Shown: positions 1 to 13,200 of the stretch, in pieces
Layout: each line of letters begins with the position of its first letter
Numbering within the stretch: the first letter of the stretch is position 1
From: Parachlorella kessleri
Lineage: Eukaryota > Chlorophyta > Trebouxiophyceae > Chlorellales > Chlorellaceae
DNA length: 64,000 bases
Direction: 5' to 3'
Assembly (NCBI GenBank): GCA_001598975.1
Contig: BBXU01002438.1
Coordinates: 1 to 64,000, forward strand
The notes under the pieces: generated by a model
What the model was told of the DNA's origin: nothing
Databases searched by the model: none
Seen by the model: the letters and a program-made list of their open reading frames with translations, nothing else
Made by a program: the position numbers and the translations under genes

Positions 1-2381
1 CAGTCGCTTTACCTCATCAATCACTCCCCACACCTTCTCCATGGGCTCCTCCCGCAGCAGGTCAGCATTGAAGCGGTCCAAGGCAGGCTCACCCAGCAGG
101 CCCAGGAAGGTGTTGGCAACCGATTCGCCGAGGGCTTTCAGGTCATAGCCGCCCTCCAGTACCAGCAGCAGGCGGCCCTGCAGCAGGGCAAGGAAGGAGC
201 CAGCTGCCTTGCACACACCCCTGCCGTACCCACGGCACTCCGGCCACCGGTGATGATGTATCCCCAAAGGCAGGAGTTGGTGGATGCATTTCCTGAAACA
301 ACCGTTGCACGTGTCGCTTCCACGCCCCCCCTTTAGACACATGAGCGCGTTTCTTATAACTGGCACTGTGTGCCTTTTATCACATGCCAACTTCATCCTC
401 TAGGCGTTGGGCAAAGTCTCCTCAGGCATGGCCCCATGAAGGGGGCCCCTGCTAGCGGTGCAGCCCAGTTACCAAAGCACAAACATCATCCTTGTCTGCC
501 CACAACTAGCACTACCCTCACCTGACAGAGCTCCTCTGCCAAGCCCCTGATCCTCTCAGCCAGCGCATGGTAAGTGGCCGTCCTCAGCTGCAGGCCCCCC
601 AGGGGGTCCCTCCAGTGGGCATCGTAGCCAGCACTGACAATGATCAGGTTGGGCTCGAACCGCCTGAGTGCTGGTGCGATGACCTCATCAAACACAGCAA
701 GCATGGCCTCGTGGCCAGAGTCGCCTGGGAGGGGGATGTTGATGGTGGCGCCGGCGCCTGGACCGCTGCCGGTCTCTGTGATACGCCCGGTGCCGGGGAA
801 CAAGCCTGCAGGCAGCAGGGGTGGCAGCCAGCCTGTGTGACTCGAGCAGGTACGTTGCAAGAACTCCGGACTGGTTTGCCGCATATTTAGTCTGACAATC
901 AATACTATGGCACGCCACCACCCGACCACGCCACTGTGTGTCCCCAAGGTTTGGCACGATGTGCACAGGAGTGGTACTTAATCATAGACAACCAGGCATC
1001 CAGCAAACCTATAACATGGTCATGCTAGCAAGGGTGCCCCGATCCTCCTGGCAGAGCAGCTCACACCAAGTCAGGCAGCATAGCTGGCCATGTGGGTGCA
1101 TTGCACAGCCTGACCTGCCTGGTGTGTGCTGATGAACAGCACCGAAGGGTCCTCGTAAAAGATGTCGTTGGTCCCGTTGCCATGGTGAACGTCGGGGTCT
1201 AAGATGGCCACCTGTGTAGGCGCAAAGCCGAGCTGCTTGCAATGGGTCGCCACAGAGACAGACCCTTCGTGCCAGCTTCACCACCAAACATAACATCGCC
1301 GCCGTTGCAGGTGTGAACGTGCCCCTCTGTTGCTGCCGAACGAATCTCCCCTCCTTCCCCACAGTCACTTGCCAGTCACTCACTCCCTCAACTCTGCAAC
1401 TCCCACGGACCTTCTTCAGTCCATAGCGCTGCTGCGCGTACTGGGCAGCAATGGCCGCATTGGAGAAGATGCAGAACCCCATGGCCCCAGCGGGCACAGC
1501 GTGGTGGCCGGGCGGGCGGCAGATAGCAAAGCCGGTGGGTGCTAGCTGCCCGCCGGCTGCCTGGCTGGCGGGTGCTGCTGCCAAAAGCGCATCCAGGATG
1601 GACAACACCGCGCCTGCAGCCTGGAGAGCAGAAGCAGCTTTTGGAAAGGTATAACTGAGTTACTTGCTATGGATGCTTGGGCATGAAAGGACAGGACTAG
1701 CAACCCACACCCAGCGCTGGGAGCTAGGCAGTGCATATCACTCCCACCAAACAAAAGAGCACAGCTCCAGCTAGACTCTGCCCTTCCTTCCAACATATAC
1801 CCAGCCGGGGCGCTCACCAGCAGGCTGTCCTCATACGTTGTCGGGGTTACGAAAGTGGGTGCAGACTCAACCACAGTGGTCCCTCGGGTGCCTGACAGCC
1901 GCTCGATGGCTGCAACATACTTTTCGTCGTGGATGGCGAGTACATGTTCCAGGCTGGCTGCAGGGAAGCCCTGCAGTTCCTCCACCTAGGCACGGAGAAG
2001 AGAAATAGCCAATCGCTCACTGTCAAGCAGCAGCACAGAGACTAGCAGCACTGAGGCAGCCTCTCGGTCAGGTTGCAGCAGCCCGGTGTAGACAAATCCG
2101 GAAGTGTGTGAGACCTGCACTACCTGGCCAGGCCGTGCTGCTGCTGTGAGGCCTCCTGCCTCCAGTGCTGCGGCGATCGCCTCAATCCTCTCTGGGCATT
2201 CCTTGTGGCCGGGGAACTGGTGCTTGCTGGCCGGAGACAAGGCGTACACCAACTCTGGCACTGGACGTCGCTGTTCACTTGCAGAGAGTGCAGCTGTACA
2301 GGTGCGAACCGAGTAGCAATGTCGGGTTGACACCCTGGGCCTCGCCCATGACATAGGCCAACGGGGCAAGCTTAAAAACAT
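1..2381 (-). CDS. Class II histone deacetylase family protein (HDA14-like), 3' end cut by window edge
   Basis: Zn-dependent deacetylase of the histone deacetylase/acetylpolyamine amidohydrolase family. It removes acetyl groups from lysines. Six exons fit in phase: 2381-2124, 1985-1818, 1620-1411, 1211-1115, 805-522 and 177-<1. Metal and catalytic motifs are intact: RPPGHHAV (about residue 177), DPDVHHGNGT (about 217), SAGYDAH (about 300) and LEGGYD (about 346). The order and spacing match Arabidopsis HDA14, a plastid/mitochondrial class II enzyme, and so does the start of the domain (PGHKECPERI). The first ~35 residues are rich in R, S and T and could be an organelle leader (inference). Only a few C-terminal residues should be missing beyond position 1. 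Start chosen at 2381, the first Met of the open frame; the exact 5' end is less certain than the domain. Confidence 0.92.
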
Positions 2382-3305
2382 AGATCTAGCTGGAAATCAC
2401 TTTTTAACAGGGGCACCACCAAAACGTGCTATGCATAAAAGTAGCGCCCTGGCTTTCATCACGTCTTGGTTAGTCATGCCTCTACCTCACACCCAGGATT
2501 TCTCTGCTCACACCTAGAAGTCCAGTTGGTGCTCATTACAAGCACAACTCCACGAATGGAACAGCTTCTAGCCTCGGAACCCCTTGCAGCACGGCAAGTG
2601 TGCATCTATTGGGGCACTTGGTAAGGATAGGGCGTATGGACCGTGAGCGCAGGTGTACGTGCAGGCAGGGCGTGCTCTCTAAGCTGGGAGCTGGTCTCTT
2701 GAACCCCAGCACTAACTGAGCACTTGCGACAGGGGAGGAGTGACAGCAAAATGCATGAAGCCTACTTGCGCGCTTTGCCTGGCTGAAAGAGAGCAGCTGC
2801 GGCATTGTTCCTACTTCCCGACATACAAGACAGCAAACTGGTGATCAGCTACAAAGTGGCCCAACAAGATGCAGCCCGCCACATCGTTGACAGGATGGAT
2901 GGCCACTGCAGAGCTCTTGACATGTTATCTTATTTCTCAAGGCCTCCACATGCTAAAGTTAAACGTGATCAACTCAACACATACGGTCGTGCTCTTTTAG
3001 GTTGTACAATCAAACCTTCATCAATAGCAATTGTCATCAATAGTAATAGGGATCCCAATTTATTCCGGCTGTGATGACTTCTTTTTATGTCCTTATCAAA
3101 AAGGAAGGAGAACAAGAAAAAGAATTTACTGCCAGCTGCTGACGCCTCTGCGACAACACAAACAGCGCCCCAGCGGGAAAAGTCCGTTCTGTCAGGAACT
3201 CATGCTCCAAACCCAGCCTGAACACAACATCTCCAAGGCGCTCAGGCAACTGACCGCAGCATGCCCCCCATGGGCAGCATGCATTCCACCCAGGCGCTCT
3301 GACTG
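2382..3305. other. Intergenic: HDAC promoter side and GT61 3' flank
   Basis: Between the HDAC start and the stop of the minus-strand GT61 gene. It must hold the 3' UTR of the latter and the promoter of the former. The section around 2,940-3,120 is visibly more AT-rich than its surroundings. I see no conserved coding exon and no clear TATA box. Confidence 0.5.
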
Positions 3306-6300
3306 TCACCGAGCAGCCTGTGCCTCGGCAGTGGCATTAGACCCCTGCTGCTGGAGCGCTGCCCCTCCTGCTACTTCCCCTGCTGCTGCCCCCGCCGCTG
3401 CCGCCGCCTCTGCTGAAGCCGTCCCTGCCGCTGCTTCCGGCTGCGCTGCCTGGCTGGCTGGGCGGATGCCGCCCGCCCGCCTCAGCTTCGCCAGCTGTGC
3501 CAGGGCAGCCTTGACAGCTGGCTCCAGGGTGGCCCAGTCCAGGTTGACCGAGGCCTGCCAGTGGTTCCACCAGATAGGGCAGATGAAGGGGTCGATGCCT
3601 GCACAGCAAAGGAGGGTGACTCTGCATTGGGCGGGGTGGGGTCCTGTGGAAGAGCCAGGGTGTGGGGCAGGCCCTGGCCTTCCATGCCACCCAGGAAGCA
3701 CTGCCAGTGGGGCAACCTGCCTTACCAAGCCTAGGTTTGCTCTTGTTCCACAGTTATATGGTTGACTACCTGCGTACATCACTTGCAACAACTTGCATAA
3801 GGCATGGGAAGGGCTCACCGGGGGGGCACTCCCCTCTCTCCAGCAGCGCCACCTTCTGCTCGGGTGAGGCATCCCGGTATTGCTGATACCCCGCCAGCAT
3901 CTGCAGTAGCACGAGCAGCACCCTCGCCTAAGCACCTGACACTATCGCCGCAGGGTGCCTGTGGCAACAGCCCTTCCCACGTTCATGACAGTGCAAGTGC
4001 TGCAGCACTGCCACCCCACCCGAAATTGCCCAGCTACTGGGCTGCTAGGGGCCAGCAGGCGTGGCTTGGCTTGGCAGCCCACTGCCCTGCTGCCAGCTAA
4101 CCAGGACGAGAAGCGCTCATTGCACTCGAATGCGGGCTGGTGGGCGACAGCACACAGCCACGCCCAGGGGGAAGGAGGCTTACATCCTGGTTGAACATGT
4201 ACCGCCGCCGGTCCTTGTTCTGCACCATGTGCAGCCCGATGTCGAGAGAGAAGGAGTGCCTAATGGCCTGCAAGATAGATGCGCAGGGAATATCCCTCAG
4301 GCCTGACTGCGGATGTTACATGACTTTGACGTCCAGGGACAAGGTATCTCTGATGGCCTGCATGACCGCGAGTAAGGGTTCAGATAGTACCGCGAGGACT
4401 ACGCTAATGGTCAAACGGCTTTGGTGTGTACATATACAGATGACAAGCTATGCGCGCTGGAGGCACGACACCAGTCTTCTGGCAACCCGGGACCTTGCTG
4501 TGGAAATGGTGGGCATTACACAGCCCACATACCTAGGGTGCCCCCCTCCCACGGGAGGCTCCTGCCTCTCAATGCCACATGGACCGCAGCACATAATTGC
4601 CTCCGGGCGCGGAGACAAGCTCTCCAGGCTATCCCCCGGCTTCCAGCCTCGGCAACCAGCGAATCTCCCCAGCCAGCAAATCCCCCCAGCCAGAAAAATC
4701 CCCCAGCCAGCAAATCCCCGATGCCAGCAAATCCCTGTTGCCAACCCTGACACCCTTTGCTGCAAAGCTGAAAAGGACATGCACTGCTGGCGGCCACCAG
4801 GTATACAAGCCGCCATGCGTTGCAAGCCTCCAGCCCCCCACCAGGAGCAACAACCCTCCCGCGCTCACCTGGACCCACTCTGCCTACCAGCCACGCCTTG
4901 TCCACCTTTTCCCAGCAGGGGCGGTCAATGCCGGGATAGTAAGAACAAAAAGAAAAAGGAGCAAGGCAGCTTGGGTGCCTAGGACTCACCTGGACCCACT
5001 CTGCCTGCCGAGCCTTATCCTCCTCTACCCAGGGGATCACCTCTATGGCTTGAGCCCCCTGCAGGGAGCACTCAGGAGGTGAGCATCAGGACAGGGCCAA
5101 AGCAGAGCCCAGCCAGTGTATAGCATAGCATACTTCCTGTGTTCCTCTTGGGCCAAGCCTGCTGGCCTATAACTTGCAGCAGCAATGTCCATGCAACTGC
5201 CAACGCAACAGAGAGACCGGGGGGCAGAGGCTGTGGCAACAACAGGGCAACCTGACGGGATGCACATCCTGGACACAAGAGCTTCTACTGGCTAACCCTT
5301 CCCCGTACGTTGGTCAGGCACACATGCACCTCCGCCTTCCGCAGGAGCACAGTGTGCCCCCTGATGGCCTTCCAGTTAGTCATATGTTAGTCGTTCCCAT
5401 CCGCTGCCTAACCCACCCATGCAGGAGGGTTGTTCATGATGTCAACCAAATCAAGCACGAGCCAGCACAGCAGAGTCATCCTCATATTAACACGCCCTGG
5501 GTGGAGGTGGTTTGACAGGTGAGGATCAGAGTCAGTACACCCCTTGAGTCACCGTCCCACTGACTTACCCGGGGCAGCAGGGCAGTGAGCGCCATGGTGG
5601 CACCGTGTGGCCAGATGAGCAGCGAGGCGTTCCAGAAGAGGGCCGCCTGGTCAAGCAGCTTGTCGTCCCCATTTAGGTTGTGAAGCTTGACCTCTACTGA
5701 GGGGAAGGCCTTGGCCTCAGGCACCCTCCTGCACGGACAGACAACGCAGTGTCAGTTCCACGACCTGTGGCCGACCTTGCGCCACACAAATGCCCCGTGG
5801 ATAGCAGCTGGATACCCAATGAATGGAGCGCAGCTGGATGCCTAATGAAAACGTACGTCCTAGCCCCCAATAGCCCACGACACCTAGACAATGCATCGTA
5901 AGGGGCAGCCTTATGTTGGCTGGCTTCCGGCATCCCTCTCGCAGGCCAACCCCAACCGGTGCTAAACCAAAACCATGACATTGGGTAAGTGATGGTCGTA
6001 AAGGAATGGAGCCTTCCTAGCAGGAGCAAGTATCAGCCAGTGTCTACAGGGCAAGCGCCAATGTTGAGCTATAAAATGCCTGCTGCTAAACATTCACTTT
6101 AACCTAGTGCTAAGCAGGCATCACTATAACTAGCAGTGCCCGCTGGGAAGGCGCCCCAAGCATGCCTCGAAGTTGAATTGCAAACAGGGGATTGGGATTG
6201 CAGGGCCATCCAAGAGCACAGCATGCGGGACAGGCAGCCACCGCCGCCACGCTTAACCGTGTCATTCCAGCTAACAGGGCCCGACCCCCTGCAGAGGCAG

Positions 6301-9292
6301 CCAACCCCACCATACACAGCTGACATATCTCTCCTCACCCCCCAAACCATGCTTCCATCTGTACTAGGCATGCGGCTTCCACTCACTCGATTTCGTGTGC
6401 CAGCTCGGCTTGGTTGAGGATCATGCGCCCCTCCCGGTAGTGGCGGTTGATGAAGAGCACACGCAGCGGGTCCGTGGGTGCCACGGCCTGCAGTTACAGG
6501 GAAGAAGGGACAATGTGGGTCGGTGGGTGATTGGGCCTACCTCGTGGGCGGGTGGTAGGCTGTTGCCATTCAGCATGCCAGCAGATATGAATCCTTCCTT
6601 CATGCTTCAACTCCAAGTCAACCTCTCAAACAACTTCACGGCTGCCTCCTTGACCGCCGTGACTCTGCTCAACAAGCTTGCAGCCAAGGCAGTCCACCTT
6701 GGGAACATTTTCGCGCACCCGGAACCCACCTATACATGCACGTAAATCTCTCCAAGTGGCGAAAGACCGACACACCCACTTCATCCCACCCATGCACGCA
6801 CCCCGGACACCACCACTCGTCTTCAGGCACCCACCTGTGTGAAGCCATAGCCGAAGCAGTCTGCCATGCGCTGCCGCCAGGCGACCATGGGCGCCTTGGG
6901 TGGCTCGCGGAAGTGCTTCAGCCGTTCACCCCACTCGTGGAAAACACGCACCTCGCCGCCCACACCCACCACTGCTTTGCGCAGGACGAAGACCTGCACA
7001 GCATCAGCACCTCGTTTGGGGGCAGCGCTGCTCAACTCCGCCCATTTGAACACGCAACGCGAGTCATGCTGCAGCGAGGCAATGGCAAGGGGCCAACAAG
7101 AAAACCAGGGTGCAGTGGGGGGACTTCAAATCCAAGATGGGGGCCTGTGGCCCTTACATGCAAAGGCTGGCTTGGGTAGACAAATTGCGTTCAGGGGCAT
7201 ACCTTGTTGTGTAGGTGGGCGTCGTCCTTATGCCAGACAGGCCTTGGGGTGAGGCACTTGAAAGTATCTACCACGGTATCGAGCATGATGTACGGGGGAA
7301 TATCCGGCCGCTTCTCCTGGATCCACACCAGCTGTGTCCTGCGCGCATAGCCGGACAAGTGGTACCTTGAAGCGCACGCAGCTTCACACCATAACCAGGA
7401 GCGACATGGACAACTTCCATTTATTAACAACCAGACCTGCTATTTGGGGCACAAAAACATCCAACTCACGCTCGGCCGCGGCCCAACCAGCCCAGGCGGA
7501 GGTTTTAGCAAGGCTCAACCCTCTCGGATTGCCAGGACTATCGGCTGCCGCTGCCACCACAGATGTGCTCTACATGCCGTGCATGATGCAGGAGGGGCAG
7601 TAATCCGTCCAGATTTTTACTCCCTGGAGAAGTTTACCTACGGCAGAGCATCCCCCTAGGACCAGCCCATGCGCACATACAGCTTACTTGCTGTCCCGGG
7701 AGTAGAAGCAATCGCCCAGGTACTTGCACATCAAGTAGTGGATTGTGGGCGCCACCTCGCTGAACATGTGGTAGAAGTTGGAGTAGTGCTGCTGGTGGAA
7801 CAGGCCCACCCGGGGCAGCTCCTCAACCTGCAGGAGGGCAGGCCAGGAATCTTGGGCATCCGGAATCGGATCCCAGCATCAGCATGGAACAGGCCCACCC
7901 GGGGCAGCTCCTCAACCTGCAGGAGGGCAGGCCAGGAATCTTGGGCATCCGGAATCGGATCCCAGCATCAGCATGGAACAGGCCCACCCGGGGCAGCTCC
8001 TCAACCTGCAGGAGGGCAGGCCAGGAACCTGCAGCTAACCTACAGCTCACTGCCAGGGGTCCATGTGCCAGATGTGTGGGGCTGTCTGGTGCTACAGCTT
8101 ACCACAGAGGCAGGTTTCCTACCTGCAAAGGGACCAGCAGGACTTCAAGGTACCCGTGGAGAAGGCATGCATGTTCGGCATATAATGCGGGGGTGCGGGT
8201 GGGAAGGGCTGGTCCAAGCCCCATCTTGCTATGCCTGCACTGCTCACCCACACTTATACCATGCACCCTTGCCACAAGCGCTGTGGCATGCCTACCTGTG
8301 CTGTATCCCAGCTGAACCCCAGGTGCGACTGGTTCACCACTGTGGGGTGGAAGAAATCATCGCCCTCGAACTTCTTCAGCCAAGCAATCTTGATTGGCGG
8401 CACAGAGTCATTAGGGTCTGCAAGTTCAAAAGGAGCTGTGTCTGCTGGCAGCCCCCCAGCTGCAGCCTCACGTGTTGCACTAGCTGTTGCTACATTAGCA
8501 GGAAGAGCTCTGTTAGGGCTGTCTGCATGCCAGACTCACCTGGCTGCACGTAAATGACTTGGCCGTTGTATAGCACAAGGTTGTCAAAGACGCAAACCCG
8601 CTGCTCCGGCGCTCCAAACTCCGGCTCGTGACACTGCAGTCAGCATGACACAACACTGGCTGTTCCCAGGACTGCCGGCGAGGCAGGGCGTGGCGGGGCA
8701 CTCCCTGCCATCCAGTCTGTGGGGCATGGCAGCTGCATGCAGCCACGCGTCAGAAAGCCATCACCAGGCCTCATGACTGCCATCAACAAACATAGCCCTT
8801 GCCTGCAGAGTGCTGTGCAGTGCCTTCCAGTCCTGCGGGTGCTGAGCCGGTGCAGGCTTGCCCTGCCCCTGTGTGTGATCTGAGTGCTGCTGCTGCTCTT
8901 GTGGTTGCTTCTGTGTCTGCCCCTGCTGCAGTGCTGGCTGTTGCGGCTCTGGCTGCTCCTCTGGCACTTCTGCCGTGGGACGTGCGCTGGTCAACTGCCG
9001 CTGCGTTCGCCGCTCTGGCGTCAGCCGCTGGCTAACCCACGCTAACGGCGCCGCCAAAGCAGCGGCCTCGGAGCGGTGCTGCGGTGGGAGGGGAAAACAC
9101 CAACGGCTTCTGCAGGTCTCAACCCATGTGCGAGTGTGTGTACATGTCTCCTTAAGAGAGGCGCAACCAGCACATGTCACAACCGTTGGACCTCACCTCC
9201 GCGCTAATAAGACTCAAGGAGACAAGCACAGTAACAAGGAGAAACGCAGGCAAAGCCCAGCTGTGCAGCCGGCTCCTCCGCCTGATCGACAT
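3306..9292 (-). CDS. GT61 (DUF563) glycosyltransferase, paralogue A
   Basis: Predicted Golgi type II glycosyltransferase of family GT61, whose members include EOGT, plant xylosyl/arabinosyltransferases and POMGNT2-like enzymes. The sugar substrate is unknown. Thirteen exons join in phase to about 603 aa: 9292-9197, 9078-8803, 8633-8540, 8417-8296, 7827-7688, 7338-7203, 6993-6835, 6487-6387, 5728-5569, 5058-4990, 4267-4184, 3900-3819 and 3598-3306. A basic N-terminus followed by a hydrophobic segment in exon 1 looks like a signal anchor. Exon 2 is a Q/P-rich stem. The GT61 core appears as FDNLVLY, VLFINR and the signature WPHGATMAL (His about 416) followed by a GAQAIEVIPW strand. The C-terminal tail is Ala-rich. 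Intron 2 has a GC donor. The gene is the mirror image of paralogue B, with identical intron positions. Confidence 0.9.
4655..4740. repeat. Short minisatellite in GT61-A intron 10
   Basis: About five imperfect copies of a ~15 bp unit resembling CCCAGCCAGCAAATC, inside the intron between exons 10 and 11. The same intron has a decayed copy of the exon-10 donor region (about 4,862-4,890 compared with 4,981-5,010). Confidence 0.8.
7796..8027. repeat. 89 bp tandem repeat straddling the acceptor of GT61-A exon 5
   Basis: About 2.6 copies starting at 7796, 7885 and 7974. Each unit contains the last ~57 nt of intron 4, the acceptor and the first ~32 nt of exon 5. The copy next to 7827 is the one continuous with the rest of the exon, so the others are decoy acceptors upstream of it. 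The equivalent intron end in GT61-B (11,640-11,700) is single-copy but recognisably the same sequence. Confidence 0.9.
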
Positions 9293-9800
9293 GTCATGGT
9301 GCTGGCGATCCAGAGATCTAACAGGAATGGGGGTTCCCATGAGCAAGCTGTCAATTAAGGTTCAACTACACGTAGCCCTAGCCACCAGTTGCAAGAGCTT
9401 CGGCAACTCGCAGGAGCGGCCTTGGGAATGTGGCACCCAGCTTTCGCTGTTCGGTCAGACTGCTTGTAATGGCACAGTAGAGGGGTGAAAGGCTTAAACC
9501 AAGCGTCCTGGCAGATGCAAAACTCTGGATCCTAGCTGGCCGAGCATGCTCAGCAGCCCGCCCACTGCCCATTCCTTACCATCGAGAGAGGCAACTTGAA
9601 GGTCAGTCGGATATAACGAGCTTGTGCAGTTCGCCAGAGTGACTGTTGGGGGTGTGGACGTGGGGCCGACGCAGTTGGCCCCTCAAAGTCCCAGATTGCA
9701 ACCTCTGGCACCTTTATTTGGGCCCTAGCTACAGTGGGGAGATCGTGCACCTAGAAGCCTGTAAGGCTTTGTTCTTTTCCGCTTGTTGGTGGTTCATGAC
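9293..9800. promoter_or_regulatory. Shared divergent promoter region of the two GT61 paralogues
   Basis: 508 bp between the two start codons (9292 on -, 9801 on +). Both genes must be transcribed outward from here. The gap shows no obvious palindrome joining the two halves and no clear TATA box. The coding similarity begins right at the two start codons. Confidence 0.6.
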
Positions 9801-10254
9801 ATGGCTGTAAAGCGGAGGGGCCGGCTGCAACTCTGGGCGATGCCGGCGTTCCTGCTTATAGTCACGCTATTCTCTTTGCAACTTATCAGCGCACAGGTAA
9901 GACTGCCACGGCAGGAAATGCCGAGTTTCCCATTCAACTCTTCTCCCCAACCAGTAGGGACTGACTGCACTGTCACAAACCAACCTAGCGTGCCCTAACC
10001 AGAACTACTATTGGCGCAGCACCGTGCTGAGGCTACTGCGCTGGGAGCCTCACTCACATGGATTAACCGGAAGCTGGCACCAGAGAGGCCGACACAGAGG
10101 CAGCTAGTCAGTACAAGGACTATGACGGCACTGCAGGAGCCACAACACCAGCAGCCACAGGCGCACCTTCAACTGCAGGGAGAACAGCCCCAGCAGCAGC
10201 AGCAGTCAAAGGAGGTGCAGCAGCAGGCAGAGCAGTCCCAGCAGGCAAGTGAAG

Positions 10255-10293
<39 letters not shown>

Positions 10294-13200
10294 CAGAACA
10301 GAAGCTGCTGCCGGACCAAGTGCCGCAGCAGCCAGGATCACAGCAGCTGAGGGAGCCTGATGGAGCTCAACATCCGCTCGATAGGAAGAGGCTGTACACG
10401 ACCAAGCAGGTACTTGATAAGCTTTTCAGTAGACGCCGGCAATCAGTAACAGCCTGTATGATACAACAGCCCTCTGTCTCCTCTGTCTCCTCATCGCACT
10501 ACCTGCCCCACCCAATGATTAATAGACACAGCGAGCTCACAGCTCCCTGACGTCGTGCCAAGCTGTATAGACGCTCGAGTGTCAGGCCTAGCATAGCTGG
10601 GTTCCGCGGATGCAACCAAATGCCTGCAGCACTCTCTGCTGTGCCAACTGACGCAGCTGGCACCCACCAAACTTGTTTGACTCCTTGTCATCACGTGCAT
10701 TTCACCGCGAATGCCTGCCGAAATGGACGTTCCTTCTGCCCGTTGCAGTGCCATGAAGCGGAGGGTGGAGGAAAACCCGACCAGCGGGTCTGTGTGTTTG
10801 AGAACCTCGTTCTGTACCGGGGTAAACTCCTGTACATACAACGAGGTGTGTACTGGCACGCATGGCCATTTGGCAGCTGGTCACCCTGTTGAGAATGCCC
10901 AGTTGCAGCTGGCAGTAATTGGTGCACAGGCTTGCTGGATGGGCTGCAGCTTTGGGTCGTTATCTCTGCCGCGGCGGAATGTCCAATAGAGAGCCCTTTA
11001 ATCTGTAGCCTCGCTTTTATAGTCATGTCTCTGTGTGTGTGTTTTTGTGTGTGTGCGTTGGCCTAACCTGGCTTTGGTGTGTGTTGCAGACCCCAGCGAC
11101 ACCGTGCCGCCTGTCAGAATCGCCTGGCTGAAGAAGTTTGAGGGCGACGACATGTTTCAGCACACACTTGTGAACCAGTCGCAGCTGGAGTTCGACTGGG
11201 ACACGGCACAGGTGGGTGTGTGGCTGACTGTCGAAGGAGGGATGGGGGTCACCCTACAGTACATGTTTACTGTAGATGCTGCCTGGGTGGGGTACTTGAC
11301 AGGAAGAAGGCTTGTTTGTAGACTGGTGGTGCAAGGGAGGTGTCCACGGAGTGACAGACAACCTATGGAGGCATGCTTCTTGACATTCGAAAGTATTTCG
11401 GGCTGTACCTTGCCTGGTGATCCCTGCTGTGCTGCGAGCATGGAAGCTTGGGTTCCCCTCTGCATGCAGCAGGATCCAGCCATGGGACGGTAGGCGAATC
11501 CGTACAAGCACCAATGTGTTATCAGGTCGTGGGACTCTGGGATGAATGAAAGTCCCTGGGATCCAGTGTGTCTCAACACTCAAGTGGCTGGACTGTGGAA
11601 GGCCATGGATTCTCCTACCCCCAGGCCACCTTAATGAGGGTGATGCTGGGATCCGATCCTAGATGCCCAAGATTCCTGGCCTGCCCTCCTGCAGGTGGAG
11701 GAGCTGCCCCGGGTGGGCCTGTTTCACCAGCAGCACTACTCCAACTTCTACCACATGTTCAGCGAGGTGGCCCCCACAACCCACTACCTCATGTGCAAGT
11801 ACCTGGGCGACTGCACCTACTCCCGGGACAGCAAGTGAGCTGGGTGGCTGGGGGCCGGGTGCGGTGCAGTGCTGCTCCCCTTGACAGCAGGCAAATGAGC
11901 CCCTAAGGTCGCTGGCAGGGGAGCTGGTGTCAAGCTGTTTCTGTGGGGAGTTATTTAATGGATTGGTGGATGGATTGAGTGGGTGTCAAGCTTACCAGGA
12001 GCTTCCCGGGGTGGCTCCTGCCTTTTGCCTGCTGTCGCGGCCGTGTAGTACTGGCAGGGGCGTTGGCTACATATTTCATATTTAAGGACGGGAGCTGGCA
12101 TTGAGCCGTGATGTGGTCTTACTGGGCACAGGACGCAGCTGCTGTGGATCCAGGAGAGGCGGCCGGATATTCCCCCGTACACCATGCTGGATACCGTGAC
12201 AGATACCTTCAAGTGCCTCTCCCCCAACCCCGTCTGGCATAAGGACGACGCCCACTTGCAGGATAAGGTGCGTGGCTGCTCACAAAGCCATGTGGCGTTG
12301 AGGTTGTGCGCAAGCATACATTGGGCCGTTAAGGAAGGGATGTAAGAAAACAGGAATGTCAGAAGCACATATCAGATGTGCTGTCTGACATCCCCAGCAG
12401 GCGGGCCTCATTGGTGTGTGCGTCTGGCAGAGGGGGATGAAGGGCTCCCAGGCTGGGGTTTGGCTTTGGAATACACCCTCTGGCCCCCAGGTGCTCATCC
12501 TCCTGGGGCAACCTTACTGTGTCAGCAGTCAATACCAAGCTCCCGGCCCAGGTGCTAATTGGTGAAATAGGTGCTGCTGCACGCTCCCTGCCCCAGGTGT
12601 TCATCACGTTGGGGGATTGGGTATCTCATGTTTGCATAGTAAGTGCTGCTGCAAGCTCCCTGCCCCAGGTGTTCATCCTGCGCAGAGCCCTGGTGGGCGT
12701 GGGGGGCCCCAACATATATACCCACAAACTTACTCCCGCCTCCATGCCCCAGGTGTTCATCCTGCGCAAAGCCGTGGTGGTCGTGGCGGCCCAACATATA
12801 TACCCATATACATGTATACCCACATACTTGCTCCCGCCTGCATGCCGCAGGTGTTTATTCTTCGCCAAGCCGTGGTGGTCGTGGTGGCCCAACATATATA
12901 CCCATATACATGTATACCCACATACTTGCTCCCGCCTGCATGCCGCAGGTGTTTATTCTTCGCCAAGCCGTGGTGGGCGTGGGGGCCCAAGTCCGCGCAT
13001 TCCCGGAGTGGAAGGAGGAGCACATGAGGCACTACAGCGAGCCCCCCAAAGACCACATGGTCGCCTGGCGCCAGCGCATGGCAGACTGCTTCGGGTTTGG
13101 CTTCCCCCAGGTGGGTGCTGCGGGGTGGGATGGTTGTGGTCGTTACATGTATTTATCCTCCGTCATATGGTCAGTATTGACCTCAACGAAGGGCTGATAG

